From: CAYYNP01 sp964472545
Lineage (GTDB): Bacteria > Planctomycetota > Planctomycetia > Pirellulales > Thermoguttaceae
NCBI GenBank assembly: GCA_964472545.1
Contig: CAYYNP010000130.1
Coordinates: 1 to 25,591 of the forward strand
DNA: 25,591 nt
Reading direction: 5' to 3'
Below, piece after piece: positions 8,408-15,254 of the stretch; position 1 is the stretch's first letter; every line of letters starts with the position of its first letter. A model generated the notes under the pieces. It was not told the DNA's origin and ran no database searches. It saw nothing but the letters and a program-made list of their open reading frames with translations. Made by a program: the position numbers and the translations under genes.

Positions 8408-8505
8408 GGGCTTGTCCGGAAACAACTTCGTCCGCTTCATGGTAGCCATCACACTCCGTGTGATGATTCGCCCGAAAAACTGCGAAGTTGTTTCCGGACA
8501 GGCCC
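8408..8505. mobile_element. 98-bp MITE-like element with 23-bp terminal inverted repeats
   Basis: The left end (8408-8430) begins GGGCTTGTCCGGAAAC and the right end (8483-8505), read on the other strand, begins GGGCCTGTCCGGAAAC. The two 23-base ends match at 22 positions. TTA flanks the element on both sides (8405-8407 and 8506-8508), as expected for a 3-bp target duplication of TNA type, known for the IS1031 group of the IS5 family. There is no transposase gene inside, so it would be mobilised in trans. It encloses a hairpin (8447-8465) of the same design as the dispersed repeats. The right-hand TTA is the stop codon of the HNH gene. Confidence 0.75.
8447..8465. repeat. Variant of the dispersed hairpin repeat
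   Basis: CATCACAC / TCC / GTGTGATG: an 8-bp stem with a TCC loop, preceded by GTAGC. Compared with CATCTCGC / TCC / GCGAGATG at 14924, the loop and the flanking GTAGC are the same, while three stem positions differ on one arm with matching changes on the other. It sits inside the MITE-like element. Confidence 0.75.
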
Positions 8506-9342
8506 TTACTCACCGACGTTCAATGCCCAGTCGGCGCCGTTGAGCCAGGTCTTCCAGACTTCGTACTTCGGATTGGCCAGCTTCAGCAGCAAGGAGGGGT
8601 TGCGCCTTGGTTTGACCGGCGGGCGGACCAACAACATGCGCGCTTCCTGTGGCGTATGGCCTCCCTTACGCACGTTGCAGCGGAGGCACGCACAGACCAC
8701 GTTTTCCCATGTGGTCTGGCCGCCGCGGCTGCGGGGAACCACGTGGTCGAGGCTCAGTTGTGGCAGCGGGAAGCGATCGCCGCAGTATTGGCAGCGATGT
8801 TCGTCGCGGGCGAGCACGCCGCGACGGTTCAGGTGGAGTTTCTGTCGCGGCATGGCGTCGTATCGCAGCAACCGGATCACGCGCGGGACCTGGATCTCGA
8901 AATTCACCGCCTGAATCCAATCTTCGAGCGGCTGTTTGGCATCGCATCGCAGCTCGCTGACTGCGCGCCAGGATCCGAAGTCGTGATTGGCGAACCGGCC
9001 TTCCTCCAGGTGGATCACCTCGGCCCGATCGCGATAGAGCAACCCGAACGCCCGGGGTACACCGACCACGTGTATGGCCATATACAGACGATTTAGCACC
9101 AGAACGCTCGCGTGTAGCGGCGAGGCGGCGGGTGGAGGGTGTGGCGGACCGTCTTTGTCTGGATGGCGGGCACGAGCGTGGGCCTTTCTCGGGCTACGTG
9201 CTCGCGCAGAACGCTGCTTGGCCGTGCGGACAACAGACATCTGTCGGCTCCTCGCTGCGCCCCCAGCCGCCGCGTCCAACCTCAAGGCCCAATCCCGGTA
9301 TGGCGCGGATTGGCACGTGGCGGCCATGCGTGTCAGGTTCAT
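8506..9342 (-). CDS. HNH endonuclease family protein
   Basis: A 278-residue protein with a C-terminal HNH nuclease fold held by two zinc knuckles: C184-QY-C187, then LSLDHVVPRSRGG with D199-H200, N214 in TTWENVV, and C219-LR-C222. The middle part (residues 77-170, from LHASVLVLNRLYMAIHVVGVPRAF) is a conserved accessory domain seen with this HNH type in planctomycetes. The first 75 residues are Arg/Ala/Pro rich and low complexity. The ATG at 9342 has a very strong Shine-Dalgarno (AAAGGAG, five bases upstream), which favours it over an internal ATG at codon 35. The stop codon lies in the target duplication of the adjacent MITE-like element, so the original C-terminus may have been altered. Biological role unknown; it is not in an evident restriction or homing context. 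Confidence 0.87.
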   Translation of the reverse strand: MNLTRMAATCQSAPYRDWALRLDAAAGGAARSRQMSVVRTAKQRSARARSPRKAHARARHPDKDGPPHPPPAASPLHASVLVLNRLYMAIHVVGVPRAFGLLYRDRAEVIHLEEGRFANHDFGSWRAVSELRCDAKQPLEDWIQAVNFEIQVPRVIRLLRYDAMPRQKLHLNRRGVLARDEHRCQYCGDRFPLPQLSLDHVVPRSRGGQTTWENVVCACLRCNVRKGGHTPQEARMLLVRPPVKPRRNPSLLLKLANPKYEVWKTWLNGADWALNVGE

Positions 9343-9650
9343 TATAACTCCTTTGCAAACCCAACACCACAGTCTCCGCTCTACTGGGGGGATAGCACTT
9401 TGGTAAACGCCAGAGCACTTTGCGATGCCTGCCGCCGTGGCGAGCCACGCGTGAGTGTGACGATTGGCGGCGCCGTGCCGGAAAATGCAGGTTCAGACGG
9501 CAGGCGTTCTCGCTCGTACGCAGGAAAACGGCCCAAGACATCTTGCGAAGTGCGCCGGCCAGCCATTAGGATGGAGGTACAGGCAGCGCTTGTTGGGAAA
9601 CGGCCCTCATGCCGTCGGGCGCTGGTTGGACACGATACGGAGAGCCCGCG
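9343..9650. other. Divergent intergenic region, nothing further recognised
   Basis: 308 bases between the divergent HNH gene and the small zinc protein gene. Only the strong Shine-Dalgarno of the HNH gene (next to 9343) and GGAG before 9651 stand out. AGCACTTT occurs twice near 9390-9425. No supported gene, terminator or structured RNA was seen. Confidence 0.4.
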
Positions 9651-9959
9651 ATGATCCATTTCTCCTGCGACCTCTGCAAGCGGCCACTCGATGCGGAAGA
9701 AGATATCCGTTACGTCGTGAAGATGGAGGTGTTTGCCGCGTTCGATCCGGCGATTACCGATGAGATAGATGACGACCGCGATCACTTGCAGGAGATTCAG
9801 GATATTCTCGAGCACATCGAAGACGCCGAGAGCGATCAGATCGGCGACGACGTCTACCAGCAGATGCGATTCGACCTGTGTCCGGAATGCCGCAAGAAGT
9901 TCGTCAAGAGCCCGCTGGGCCGCGAGGTTGTTCGCGTGTTGGGGTTCAGCGAAAACTAA
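9651..9959 (+). CDS. Small protein with two CxxC knuckles (putative zinc-binding), function unknown
   Basis: A 102-residue protein. C6-DL-C9 near the N-terminus and C77-PE-C80 near the C-terminus form a likely four-cysteine zinc site, enclosing a strongly acidic, probably helical stretch (residues 37-66, rich in D and E). The start ATG at 9651 has GGAG eight bases upstream. I recognise it only as a conserved-hypothetical type, not a named family; a regulatory or protein-binding role is possible but unsupported. The next gene is 96 bases downstream with a hairpin doublet in between. Confidence 0.75.
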   Translation: MIHFSCDLCKRPLDAEEDIRYVVKMEVFAAFDPAITDEIDDDRDHLQEIQDILEHIEDAESDQIGDDVYQQMRFDLCPECRKKFVKSPLGREVVRVLGFSEN

Positions 9960-9981
9960 GGCTTTGCCGAAGAGCTTCATA

Positions 9982-10031
9982 GTAGTCATCTCGCTCCGCG
10001 AGATGTCACTTCGTCTCGCCCCAGCGAGACG
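9982..10031. repeat. Second hairpin doublet of the dispersed family
   Basis: CATCTCGC / TCC / GCGAGATG at 9987-10005, then TCACTT, then CGTCTCGC / CCCA / GCGAGACG at 10012-10031. The architecture is the same as at 1-52: two units in opposite orientation with stems 8 bp long. Here the second loop differs (CCCA instead of GGA) while both stems remain perfect. It lies between the zinc protein and thermonuclease-like genes. Confidence 0.85.
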
Positions 10032-10055
10032 ATTGCCATCCACCGGCCCCCAAGC

Positions 10056-10586
10056 ATGACGCGCCGCCGCAGACCCTTTGGCCGGCTTTCTCGCAACGCC
10101 CCGCCGGCCGCCGTCGTGATCGTGGCGTTGTTGGTGATCCTCTTTCGCGGCTGGCCAACGGGCCAAGATGCGCCGCCCGCCGGTGCTCTCAGCGAGGGAG
10201 TCTATCGCGTCCAACGCGTGGTCGACGGCGATACACTGCTGCTGGCCAACGAAGCCCGCGTGCGGTTGATCGGGGCCGATACGCCGGAGACCCACGAGCC
10301 GAAGACCCGCATCGACAAGATCTGGGGGCCGAAGGCGACCGAGTTCACGCAGCATTTCGTGGCCGGCGGCGAGGTCCGGCTCGAGTTCGACGGACCCCGA
10401 CTGGATCAGTATCGCCGGAACCTGGCCCACGTTTGGGTTGGCGATCGGATGCTCGGCGAAGAGTTGATCCGCGCAGGGCTCGCTTGGGCCCAAACTCAAT
10501 ACGACTACTCCGATGAGGTAAAGGGCCGTCTGCTGGCTGCCGAAGCCGACGCGAAGGCGGCCGGCCGCGGGATCTGGTCTGAATAG
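10056..10586 (+). CDS. Membrane-anchored thermonuclease-like (SNase) protein
   Basis: A 176-residue Ca-dependent nuclease-family protein. Basic N-terminal residues and a hydrophobic segment (AAVVIVALLVILF, residues 18-30) form an uncleaved anchor or signal, placing the nuclease outside the cytoplasm. The SNase OB-fold motifs are all visible: RVVDGDTLLL (54-63), VRLIGADTPET (69-79) with R70 and E79 matching the catalytic Arg and Glu, and DQYRRNLAHVWV (117-128) with R120 or R121 as the second catalytic Arg. It ends AAEADAKAAGRGIWSE, a usual SNase C-terminus. No clear Shine-Dalgarno precedes the ATG. A nutrient-scavenging role is plausible by family. Confidence 0.9.
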   Translation: MTRRRRPFGRLSRNAPPAAVVIVALLVILFRGWPTGQDAPPAGALSEGVYRVQRVVDGDTLLLANEARVRLIGADTPETHEPKTRIDKIWGPKATEFTQHFVAGGEVRLEFDGPRLDQYRRNLAHVWVGDRMLGEELIRAGLAWAQTQYDYSDEVKGRLLAAEADAKAAGRGIWSE

Positions 10587-10623
10587 CCCCGCCGATAGCC
10601 GCGTATCCTCGAGCAGCGGCCGG

Positions 10624-10652
10624 TTGTGGGGGACCTGGTCTGCTGCTATACT
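10624..10652 (+). promoter_or_regulatory. Candidate extended -10 promoter upstream of leuB
   Basis: TATACT at 10647-10652 (5 of 6 to the -10 consensus) is directly preceded by TGC, an extended -10 motif. TTGTGG at 10624-10629 lies 17 bases upstream as a partial -35. The predicted start near 10659 gives a leader of about 90 bases. It could drive leuB and the closely packed genes after it. Confidence 0.5.
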
Positions 10653-10750
10653 CGTCGGTTTTCGGCGGGCCCCAATGCGTGAGACGCCCCAATGTATGGG
10701 CGCTGTTCACCGAAGGGCCGCCACTTTGGGTATCTAGCAGGAAATCGAAC

Positions 10751-11821
10751 GTGAGCAACAGCGACACACTCAAGATCGCCGTGATCGGCGGCGACGGAAC
10801 CGGCCCGGAAGTGGCTGCCGAAGGCGTCAAGGTACTCAAGGCCGTGGCCGACTCGGAGGCCATCGCTTACGAATCGCAGGATTTCGACTTCGGCGGCGAT
10901 CGCTATCTGGCCACCGGTGAGATCCTGCCCGAGGGGGCCACCGACGAACTGGCCACCTTCAACGCGATCCTGCTCGGTGCCGTGGGCCATCCCGACGTGG
11001 CCCCGGGGATCCTCGAAAAGGGCCTGCTGCTGAACCTTCGGTTCCTCTTCGATCAGTACATCAATCTGCGGCCGGTGAAGCTCTACCCGGGCGTCGAGAC
11101 TCCGCTGGCCGGCAAGGGCCCGGACGACATCGATTTCGTCGTGGTCCGCGAAAACACCGAGGACCTCTACGCCGGCATGGGCGGGTTCCTCAAGAAGCAC
11201 ACCGCCGACGAGGTGGCCATGCAGACGGCCGTCTACACCCGCAAAGGCTGCGAACGCTGCATCCGTTGGGCCTTCGAATACACCCGCAAGCGCAACCAGG
11301 CCAAGCGGCTGACGTTGGTGGCCAAGACCAACGTGCTGACCTACGGCCACGACCTCGTGTGGCGGACGTTCCAGGACGTGGCCAACGAGTATCCCGACAT
11401 CGAGCCCGACTACAACCACGTCGACGCCTGTTGCATGTGGATGGTGAAGAACCCGGAATACTACGACGTGATCGTGACCACGAACATGTTCGGCGACATC
11501 ATCACCGACCTCGGCGGGATCATCCAAGGCGGGATGGGCGTGGCGGCTGGCGGCAACATCAACCCCGACCCCGGCGGCACCAGCATGTTCGAGCCGATGG
11601 GCGGCAGCGCCCCGAAATACACCGGCAAGGGCGTGATCAACCCCATCGCCACCATCGCCGCGGTGGCCATGCTGCTCGAACAGGCCGGCCACGAAAAGGC
11701 CGGCCAACGGATCACCAACGCCATCCAGACCGTCACCGGCACGAAGATGAAGAGCCAGGCCGCGGGGAGGATGGGCTACAGCACGGGCGAGGTGGGCGAT
11801 TTGGTGTGTGAAGCGTTGTAG
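10751..11821 (+). CDS. leuB: 3-isopropylmalate dehydrogenase
   Basis: A 356-residue NAD-dependent beta-decarboxylating dehydrogenase that oxidises 3-isopropylmalate in leucine biosynthesis, in the cytoplasm. The GTG at 10751 is chosen because AGGA lies eight bases upstream and the fold starts at KIAVIGGDGTGPEV. Other motifs: GAVGHPDV; ILEKGLLLNLRF (the LLxLR helix typical of LeuB specificity); LRPVKLYPG; VVVRENTEDLYAG; VAKTNVLTYG; the metal-binding TTNMFGDIITDLGG; and the nucleotide-binding GSAPKYTGKGVINPIATI. The sequence is closest in style to the actinobacterial LeuB type. Related NAD-dependent homoisocitrate or tartrate dehydrogenases are possible alternatives. No other leu genes are in the window. 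Confidence 0.85.
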   Translation: MSNSDTLKIAVIGGDGTGPEVAAEGVKVLKAVADSEAIAYESQDFDFGGDRYLATGEILPEGATDELATFNAILLGAVGHPDVAPGILEKGLLLNLRFLFDQYINLRPVKLYPGVETPLAGKGPDDIDFVVVRENTEDLYAGMGGFLKKHTADEVAMQTAVYTRKGCERCIRWAFEYTRKRNQAKRLTLVAKTNVLTYGHDLVWRTFQDVANEYPDIEPDYNHVDACCMWMVKNPEYYDVIVTTNMFGDIITDLGGIIQGGMGVAAGGNINPDPGGTSMFEPMGGSAPKYTGKGVINPIATIAAVAMLLEQAGHEKAGQRITNAIQTVTGTKMKSQAAGRMGYSTGEVGDLVCEAL

Positions 11822-11857
11822 TCGTCCGAACACCCGGAAGTTGGGGAACACTCAGCC

Positions 11858-13114
11858 ATGATCTCCCTGATCGAAGCGCTGAACTTCCGTTGCCTGCGCT
11901 ACATCCGACAGCCGTTGGATCGGTTTCACGTGTTGGTGGGACCGAACGGAAGCGGGAAGACGTCGTTTCTAGACGTGGTGGCCTTCCTCAGCCGTTTCGT
12001 CTCCGACGGGCTGGAAGCTGCCGTTGCTGAGCGATCTTCCGACTTTCTCGATCTCACTTGGCAACGACGTGGCACTCGATTCGAGCTGGCAGTCGAAGCG
12101 ACGATTCCCGACGACCGACGACAACTCCTGGCTGACGCAAAGTATGACACAATACGCTACGAGTTGGCCCTGGAAGTTGACCAGGATTCACGTGAGACGT
12201 ACATTGCCGCCGAGAAGGGATGCCTCAAGATCGGGCAATCGGAGCCTCAGAGGAACCTGACGCTCTTTCCGGAACTGTTTGACGCCCCAGAGACGATCGT
12301 TGCTCCGCTGAAATCCAAACAGATGCGGACACTGTTCAACAAGATGCCCGGTGGCAACGATAACTATCATGCAGACGCTCACGGCAAAGAAGGACGTTGG
12401 GCTCCGTCGTTCAAATTGGGACGCAGAAAATCCACCCTCGGCAATCTTCCGGAGGACGAGTCCAACTTTCCAGTGAGCACCTCGTTCAAGAAGCTCATCA
12501 GTGAGGGCGTGGAGCAGTTCATCCTCAACAGCCTTGTCATTCGCAAGGCGAGTCCCCCGAGGTTAGACGTCGGCTTCAGGCCCGATGGCTCCAACCTCCC
12601 TTGGGCAGTCGCCGATCTGGAACGCGAGGCCCCGGATCGCTTGCAGGAATGGGTCGCCCATCTGAGCATGGCGTTGCCCGATCTCAAGGCGATTCGCACC
12701 GTCGAGCGCGAGGATGATCGCCACCGCTATCTGAAGCTCGTCTACTCCGACGGCCTGGAAGTTCCCTCTTGGATGGCGTCGGACGGCACCTTGCGGCTTC
12801 TGGCCCTTACTTTGCCGGCATATCTGCGCAACCTGCCGAGCATCTACTTGATCGAAGAGCCGGAGAACGGTGTTCACCCGCGCGCGGTCGACGCCATGTA
12901 TCAGTCGCTTTCCTCGGTCTACGACGCTCAGATCCTGATGGCGAGCCACTCGCCGGTGGTGCTCAGTGCTGCGAAACCGGAAGAGGTGTTGTGTTTCGGA
13001 AAGACCGAAGACGGTGCGACCGCCATTGTACGAGGCAATGAGCACCCGGAGTTGTCGGACTGGCACGGCGAAGTCGATCTGGGCACGCTGTTCGCTTCGG
13101 GAGTCTTGGGGTGA
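11858..13114 (+). CDS. AAA family ATPase (SMC/ABC-like, AAA_21 type), putative defence component
   Basis: A 418-residue ABC/SMC-type ATPase without a nuclease domain. Walker A is GPNGSGKT (28-35), the signature-like region is ASDGTLRLLALTLPAY, Walker B is IYLIEEPEN (329-337, E334 probably catalytic), and the switch histidine is H364 in MASHSP. The middle (about 60-270) is divergent and includes a charged segment. This layout is that of the ATPases that pair with small nucleases in OLD-like and related anti-phage modules. It begins 36 bases after leuB and overlaps the next gene by 4 bp (GTGA), so the two are translationally coupled. GC is lower than in leuB (57% at 12181-12240 and 52% at 12361-12420, against 73% at 11521-11580), suggesting transfer. 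From memory it resembles ATPases annotated as MAD3 in methylation-associated defence systems; unverified. Confidence 0.85.
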   Translation: MISLIEALNFRCLRYIRQPLDRFHVLVGPNGSGKTSFLDVVAFLSRFVSDGLEAAVAERSSDFLDLTWQRRGTRFELAVEATIPDDRRQLLADAKYDTIRYELALEVDQDSRETYIAAEKGCLKIGQSEPQRNLTLFPELFDAPETIVAPLKSKQMRTLFNKMPGGNDNYHADAHGKEGRWAPSFKLGRRKSTLGNLPEDESNFPVSTSFKKLISEGVEQFILNSLVIRKASPPRLDVGFRPDGSNLPWAVADLEREAPDRLQEWVAHLSMALPDLKAIRTVEREDDRHRYLKLVYSDGLEVPSWMASDGTLRLLALTLPAYLRNLPSIYLIEEPENGVHPRAVDAMYQSLSSVYDAQILMASHSPVVLSAAKPEEVLCFGKTEDGATAIVRGNEHPELSDWHGEVDLGTLFASGVLG

Positions 13115-13764
13115 CCTCGGAAGGTGTACAACGCGACGTCATCTTCCTCGTGGCCGATCGCAATATCGAGGCCGCAGTCCGAGGGCTGCTCGGTCGCGCC
13201 AGATCGCTGTCGATTCGGCGGGTGAACTGCGACATGTATACGCACTCGGGAAGAGACCCCGGCTGTTACGGCAAGGCCCATGACTTCCTGCGGCCGTTCC
13301 ACAAGCGTTACGCCCACGCGATCGTCGTGTTCGACCGCGAGGGATGTGGCAACGACACGGCCTCACCGTTGGAATTGCAGGTGGAAGTGGAAGCACGGCT
13401 GGCCCGTAACGGCTGGGGCGATCGCGCAAGAGTCGTTGTCCCGGATCCCGAGTTGGAGGCATGGGTGTGGAGCGATTCCCCGCACGTTCCCACGCTGCTC
13501 GGTTGGAAGGAGACGGCGGCGGCCCTGCGAGCCTGGCTGGTCGAGCGGAGCTTCCTGGAACAAGGTCATATCAAACCTCAACGGCCGAAGGAAGCCATGG
13601 AGGCCGTGCTCTACTCGGTTCGCAAACCTCGCTCATCTTCGATCTATCAGAAGCTGGCCGGCAAGGTCAGCCTGAAACGTTGCGTCGATCCGGCCTTCGG
13701 CAAACTCCAGGTGACGCTGCAAGAGTGGTTTCCCGCGCAGCCGCAGCCGCCGCATCGGGAGTGA
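13111..13764 (+). CDS. Small partner of the AAA ATPase, possible TOPRIM-like effector
   Basis: A 217-residue protein with no certain family. The GTG start overlaps the ATPase stop, with GGGAG seven bases upstream. Acidic motifs occur at strand ends: DVIFLVADRNIEAAVRGLL (about 9-27), HAIVVFDREGCG (about 69-81) and RVVVPDPELEAWVWSDSP (about 108-126). An early Glu after a hydrophobic strand followed by a DxE-like motif is the pattern of TOPRIM nucleases, as in OLD and AriB-type partners, but the match is by eye only. From memory it also resembles proteins called MAD4. Acting with the ATPase as a defence effector is inferred from the coupling and GC. No methyltransferase or other partner gene is adjacent. 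Confidence 0.75.
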   Translation: MTSEGVQRDVIFLVADRNIEAAVRGLLGRARSLSIRRVNCDMYTHSGRDPGCYGKAHDFLRPFHKRYAHAIVVFDREGCGNDTASPLELQVEVEARLARNGWGDRARVVVPDPELEAWVWSDSPHVPTLLGWKETAAALRAWLVERSFLEQGHIKPQRPKEAMEAVLYSVRKPRSSSIYQKLAGKVSLKRCVDPAFGKLQVTLQEWFPAQPQPPHRE

Positions 13765-13768
13765 TCGT

Positions 13769-14902
13769 ATGCCCGTCATGCAAAGTCCCCCCGGGCCGTA
13801 CACCCTGATCGATGGCCGGCGATATCTCTACTTCGCCGGCACGGGATACCTGGGGCTGCAATCGCATCCGGACGTGATCCGCGCCGTCGGCGAAGCGGCC
13901 GAGCAATACGGCATCGGCAGTGCGACGTCGCGGCGCGGCTTCGGCAATACTCCGCCGGTGTTGGAGGTCGAACGCCGCGCGGCCGAGTTCTTCGGCACCG
14001 ACGAGGCGTTCTACTTCATGTCGGGCTACGTGGCCAATCACATCCTCACGTTGGCGTCACGGGACGCGTTCGACGTCGTGTTCCTCGACGAGTGGTCACA
14101 CTACTGTGTGGCCGAGGCGGCGCAGCTTGCCGACAAGCCCGTGATCCGCTTCCGGCACGCCGACCCCGAGGACCTTCGCGAGAAACTGCGTGCCGATCTG
14201 CCTCCCGGCGGCCGGCCGCTGGTGATGACCGACGGAGTGTTTACCGGACGCGGAAACGTCGCTCCGGTCGCCGAGTATCGGGCCGTGTTGGAGGACTTTC
14301 CCGGCGGAGCGATTTGTGTCGACGACGCGCACGGCGTGGGTGTGCTCGGCAGCCAGGGGCGAGGGACTTACGACGCGGCCGGCATGTTCGACCGGCGCGT
14401 GAACGACGAGATCGGCACGTCGGACGACACCCGTCTGCTGCTCTGCGGCACGTTGAGCAAGGCGGTCGGCGGTTTCGGCGGGATCATGCCCGGCTCGCGG
14501 GCGTTTATCGATCGGCTGAAGGCCTCTTCCACCTACCACAACGGCGCCAGTGCCCCGCCCGTGCCGATCGCAGCGGCCACGGCTCGGGCGCTGCAAATGA
14601 TGATCGACGAGCCGCAGATGCGCCAGCGGCTTTGGCGGAACGTGGCGGCGGTGAAGAACGGGCTACGCGGCCTGGGGCTTGCGGTCGACGACACGCCGGT
14701 GCCGATCGTCTGTCTCGTCGTCGGCGACGCCGCCAACATGCGGCGGATCCACGGCGAGCTGATGCAGCGCGAGATCATTGTGCCCTATCTGGCCGCCTAC
14801 TCCGGCATCGGCGTCGAAGGGGCCCTGCGGCTGGCCGTCTTCGCCACGCACACCGATAAGATGATCGCAAGGCTACTCGACGAACTTCGGCGGCTGCTGT
14901 AG
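13769..14902 (+). CDS. PLP-dependent alpha-oxoamine synthase (BioF/KBL/SPT family)
   Basis: A 377-residue fold-type I PLP enzyme of the family that condenses an amino acid with an acyl-CoA or acyl-ACP. Motifs: YLGLQSHPDV near the N-terminus, a PLP-stacking His in DEWSHYCVAEAAQ, TDGVFTGRGNVAP, VDDAHGVGVLGSQGRGT (Asp and His of the cofactor site), and GTLSKAVGGFGG with K231 as the Schiff-base lysine. The N-terminus is about 20 residues shorter than typical BioF or KBL. The start is supported by GGGAG seven bases upstream, inside the end of the previous gene. Substrate cannot be decided: 8-amino-7-oxononanoate synthase, glycine C-acetyltransferase and serine palmitoyltransferase-like are all possible. 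An SDR gene follows after the repeat array, a pairing that would suit reduction of a ketone product, but this is inference. Confidence 0.85.
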   Translation: MPVMQSPPGPYTLIDGRRYLYFAGTGYLGLQSHPDVIRAVGEAAEQYGIGSATSRRGFGNTPPVLEVERRAAEFFGTDEAFYFMSGYVANHILTLASRDAFDVVFLDEWSHYCVAEAAQLADKPVIRFRHADPEDLREKLRADLPPGGRPLVMTDGVFTGRGNVAPVAEYRAVLEDFPGGAICVDDAHGVGVLGSQGRGTYDAAGMFDRRVNDEIGTSDDTRLLLCGTLSKAVGGFGGIMPGSRAFIDRLKASSTYHNGASAPPVPIAAATARALQMMIDEPQMRQRLWRNVAAVKNGLRGLGLAVDDTPVPIVCLVVGDAANMRRIHGELMQREIIVPYLAAYSGIGVEGALRLAVFATHTDKMIARLLDELRRLL

Positions 14903-14917
14903 ACTGGGGACTTTCAA

Positions 14918-15231
14918 AGTAGCCATCTCGCTCCGCGAGATGCGGCCCACGTCTCGCGGAGCGAGACGGCTACTTTACGATCACGTCTCGCGGAGCGAGA
15001 CGNNNNNNNNNNNNNNNNNNNNNNNNNNNNNNNNNNNNNNNNNNNNNNNNNNNNNNNNNNNNNNNNNNNNNNNNNNNNNNNNNNNNNNNNNNNNNNNNNN
15101 NNCACGTCTCGCGGAGCGAGACGGCTACTTTACGATCACGTCTCGCGGAGCGAGACGGCTACTTTACGATCACGTCTCGCGGAGCGAGACGGCTACTTTA
15201 CGATCACGTCTCGCGGAGCGAGACGCCTACT
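14918..15231. repeat. Tandem array of 34-bp hairpin repeats broken by an assembly gap
   Basis: One forward unit (CATCTCGC / TCC / GCGAGATG, 14924-14942) is followed by at least six identical reverse units, CGTCTCGCGGAGCGAGACG, at 14950, 14984, 15105, 15139, 15173 and 15207. They are joined by an identical 15-base spacer, GCTACTTTACGATCA, giving a 34-base period. The gap occupies 15003-15102. The phase across the gap (15105 minus 14984 is 121) is not a multiple of 34, so the gap length is a placeholder and the true copy number is unknown. Every unit keeps a perfect 8-bp stem. The array lies between the alpha-oxoamine synthase gene and the SDR gene. Confidence 0.95.
15003..15102. other. Scaffold gap (100 N)
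   Basis: Exactly 100 undetermined bases inside the tandem hairpin array. The round number and the broken repeat phase mark a gap of unknown size. Open frames that read through it are artefacts. Confidence 0.97.
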
Positions 15232-15254
15232 ATGGCAACCCACGGAGTTCGCCC

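Noticed and set aside
8506..9342. Homing or restriction endonuclease
   Set aside because: No intron, intein or methyltransferase context is seen. The accessory domain is of a type commonly found as a standalone chromosomal gene in planctomycetes.
10646..11851. 401-residue antisense frame over leuB
   Set aside because: leuB carries all the family motifs; the antisense product has no domain and is His/Val/Gly rich by codon complement.
14950..15225. CRISPR array, because of regularly spaced identical repeats
   Set aside because: The 15-base spacers are identical rather than unique, the period is only 34 bases, no cas gene is nearby, and the same hairpin occurs elsewhere as doublets.
14940..15254. 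N-terminal extension of the SDR, or separate open frames through the repeat array
   Set aside because: The frame crosses the 100-N gap and translates repeats. The SDR has a good Shine-Dalgarno and a standard N-terminus at 15255.
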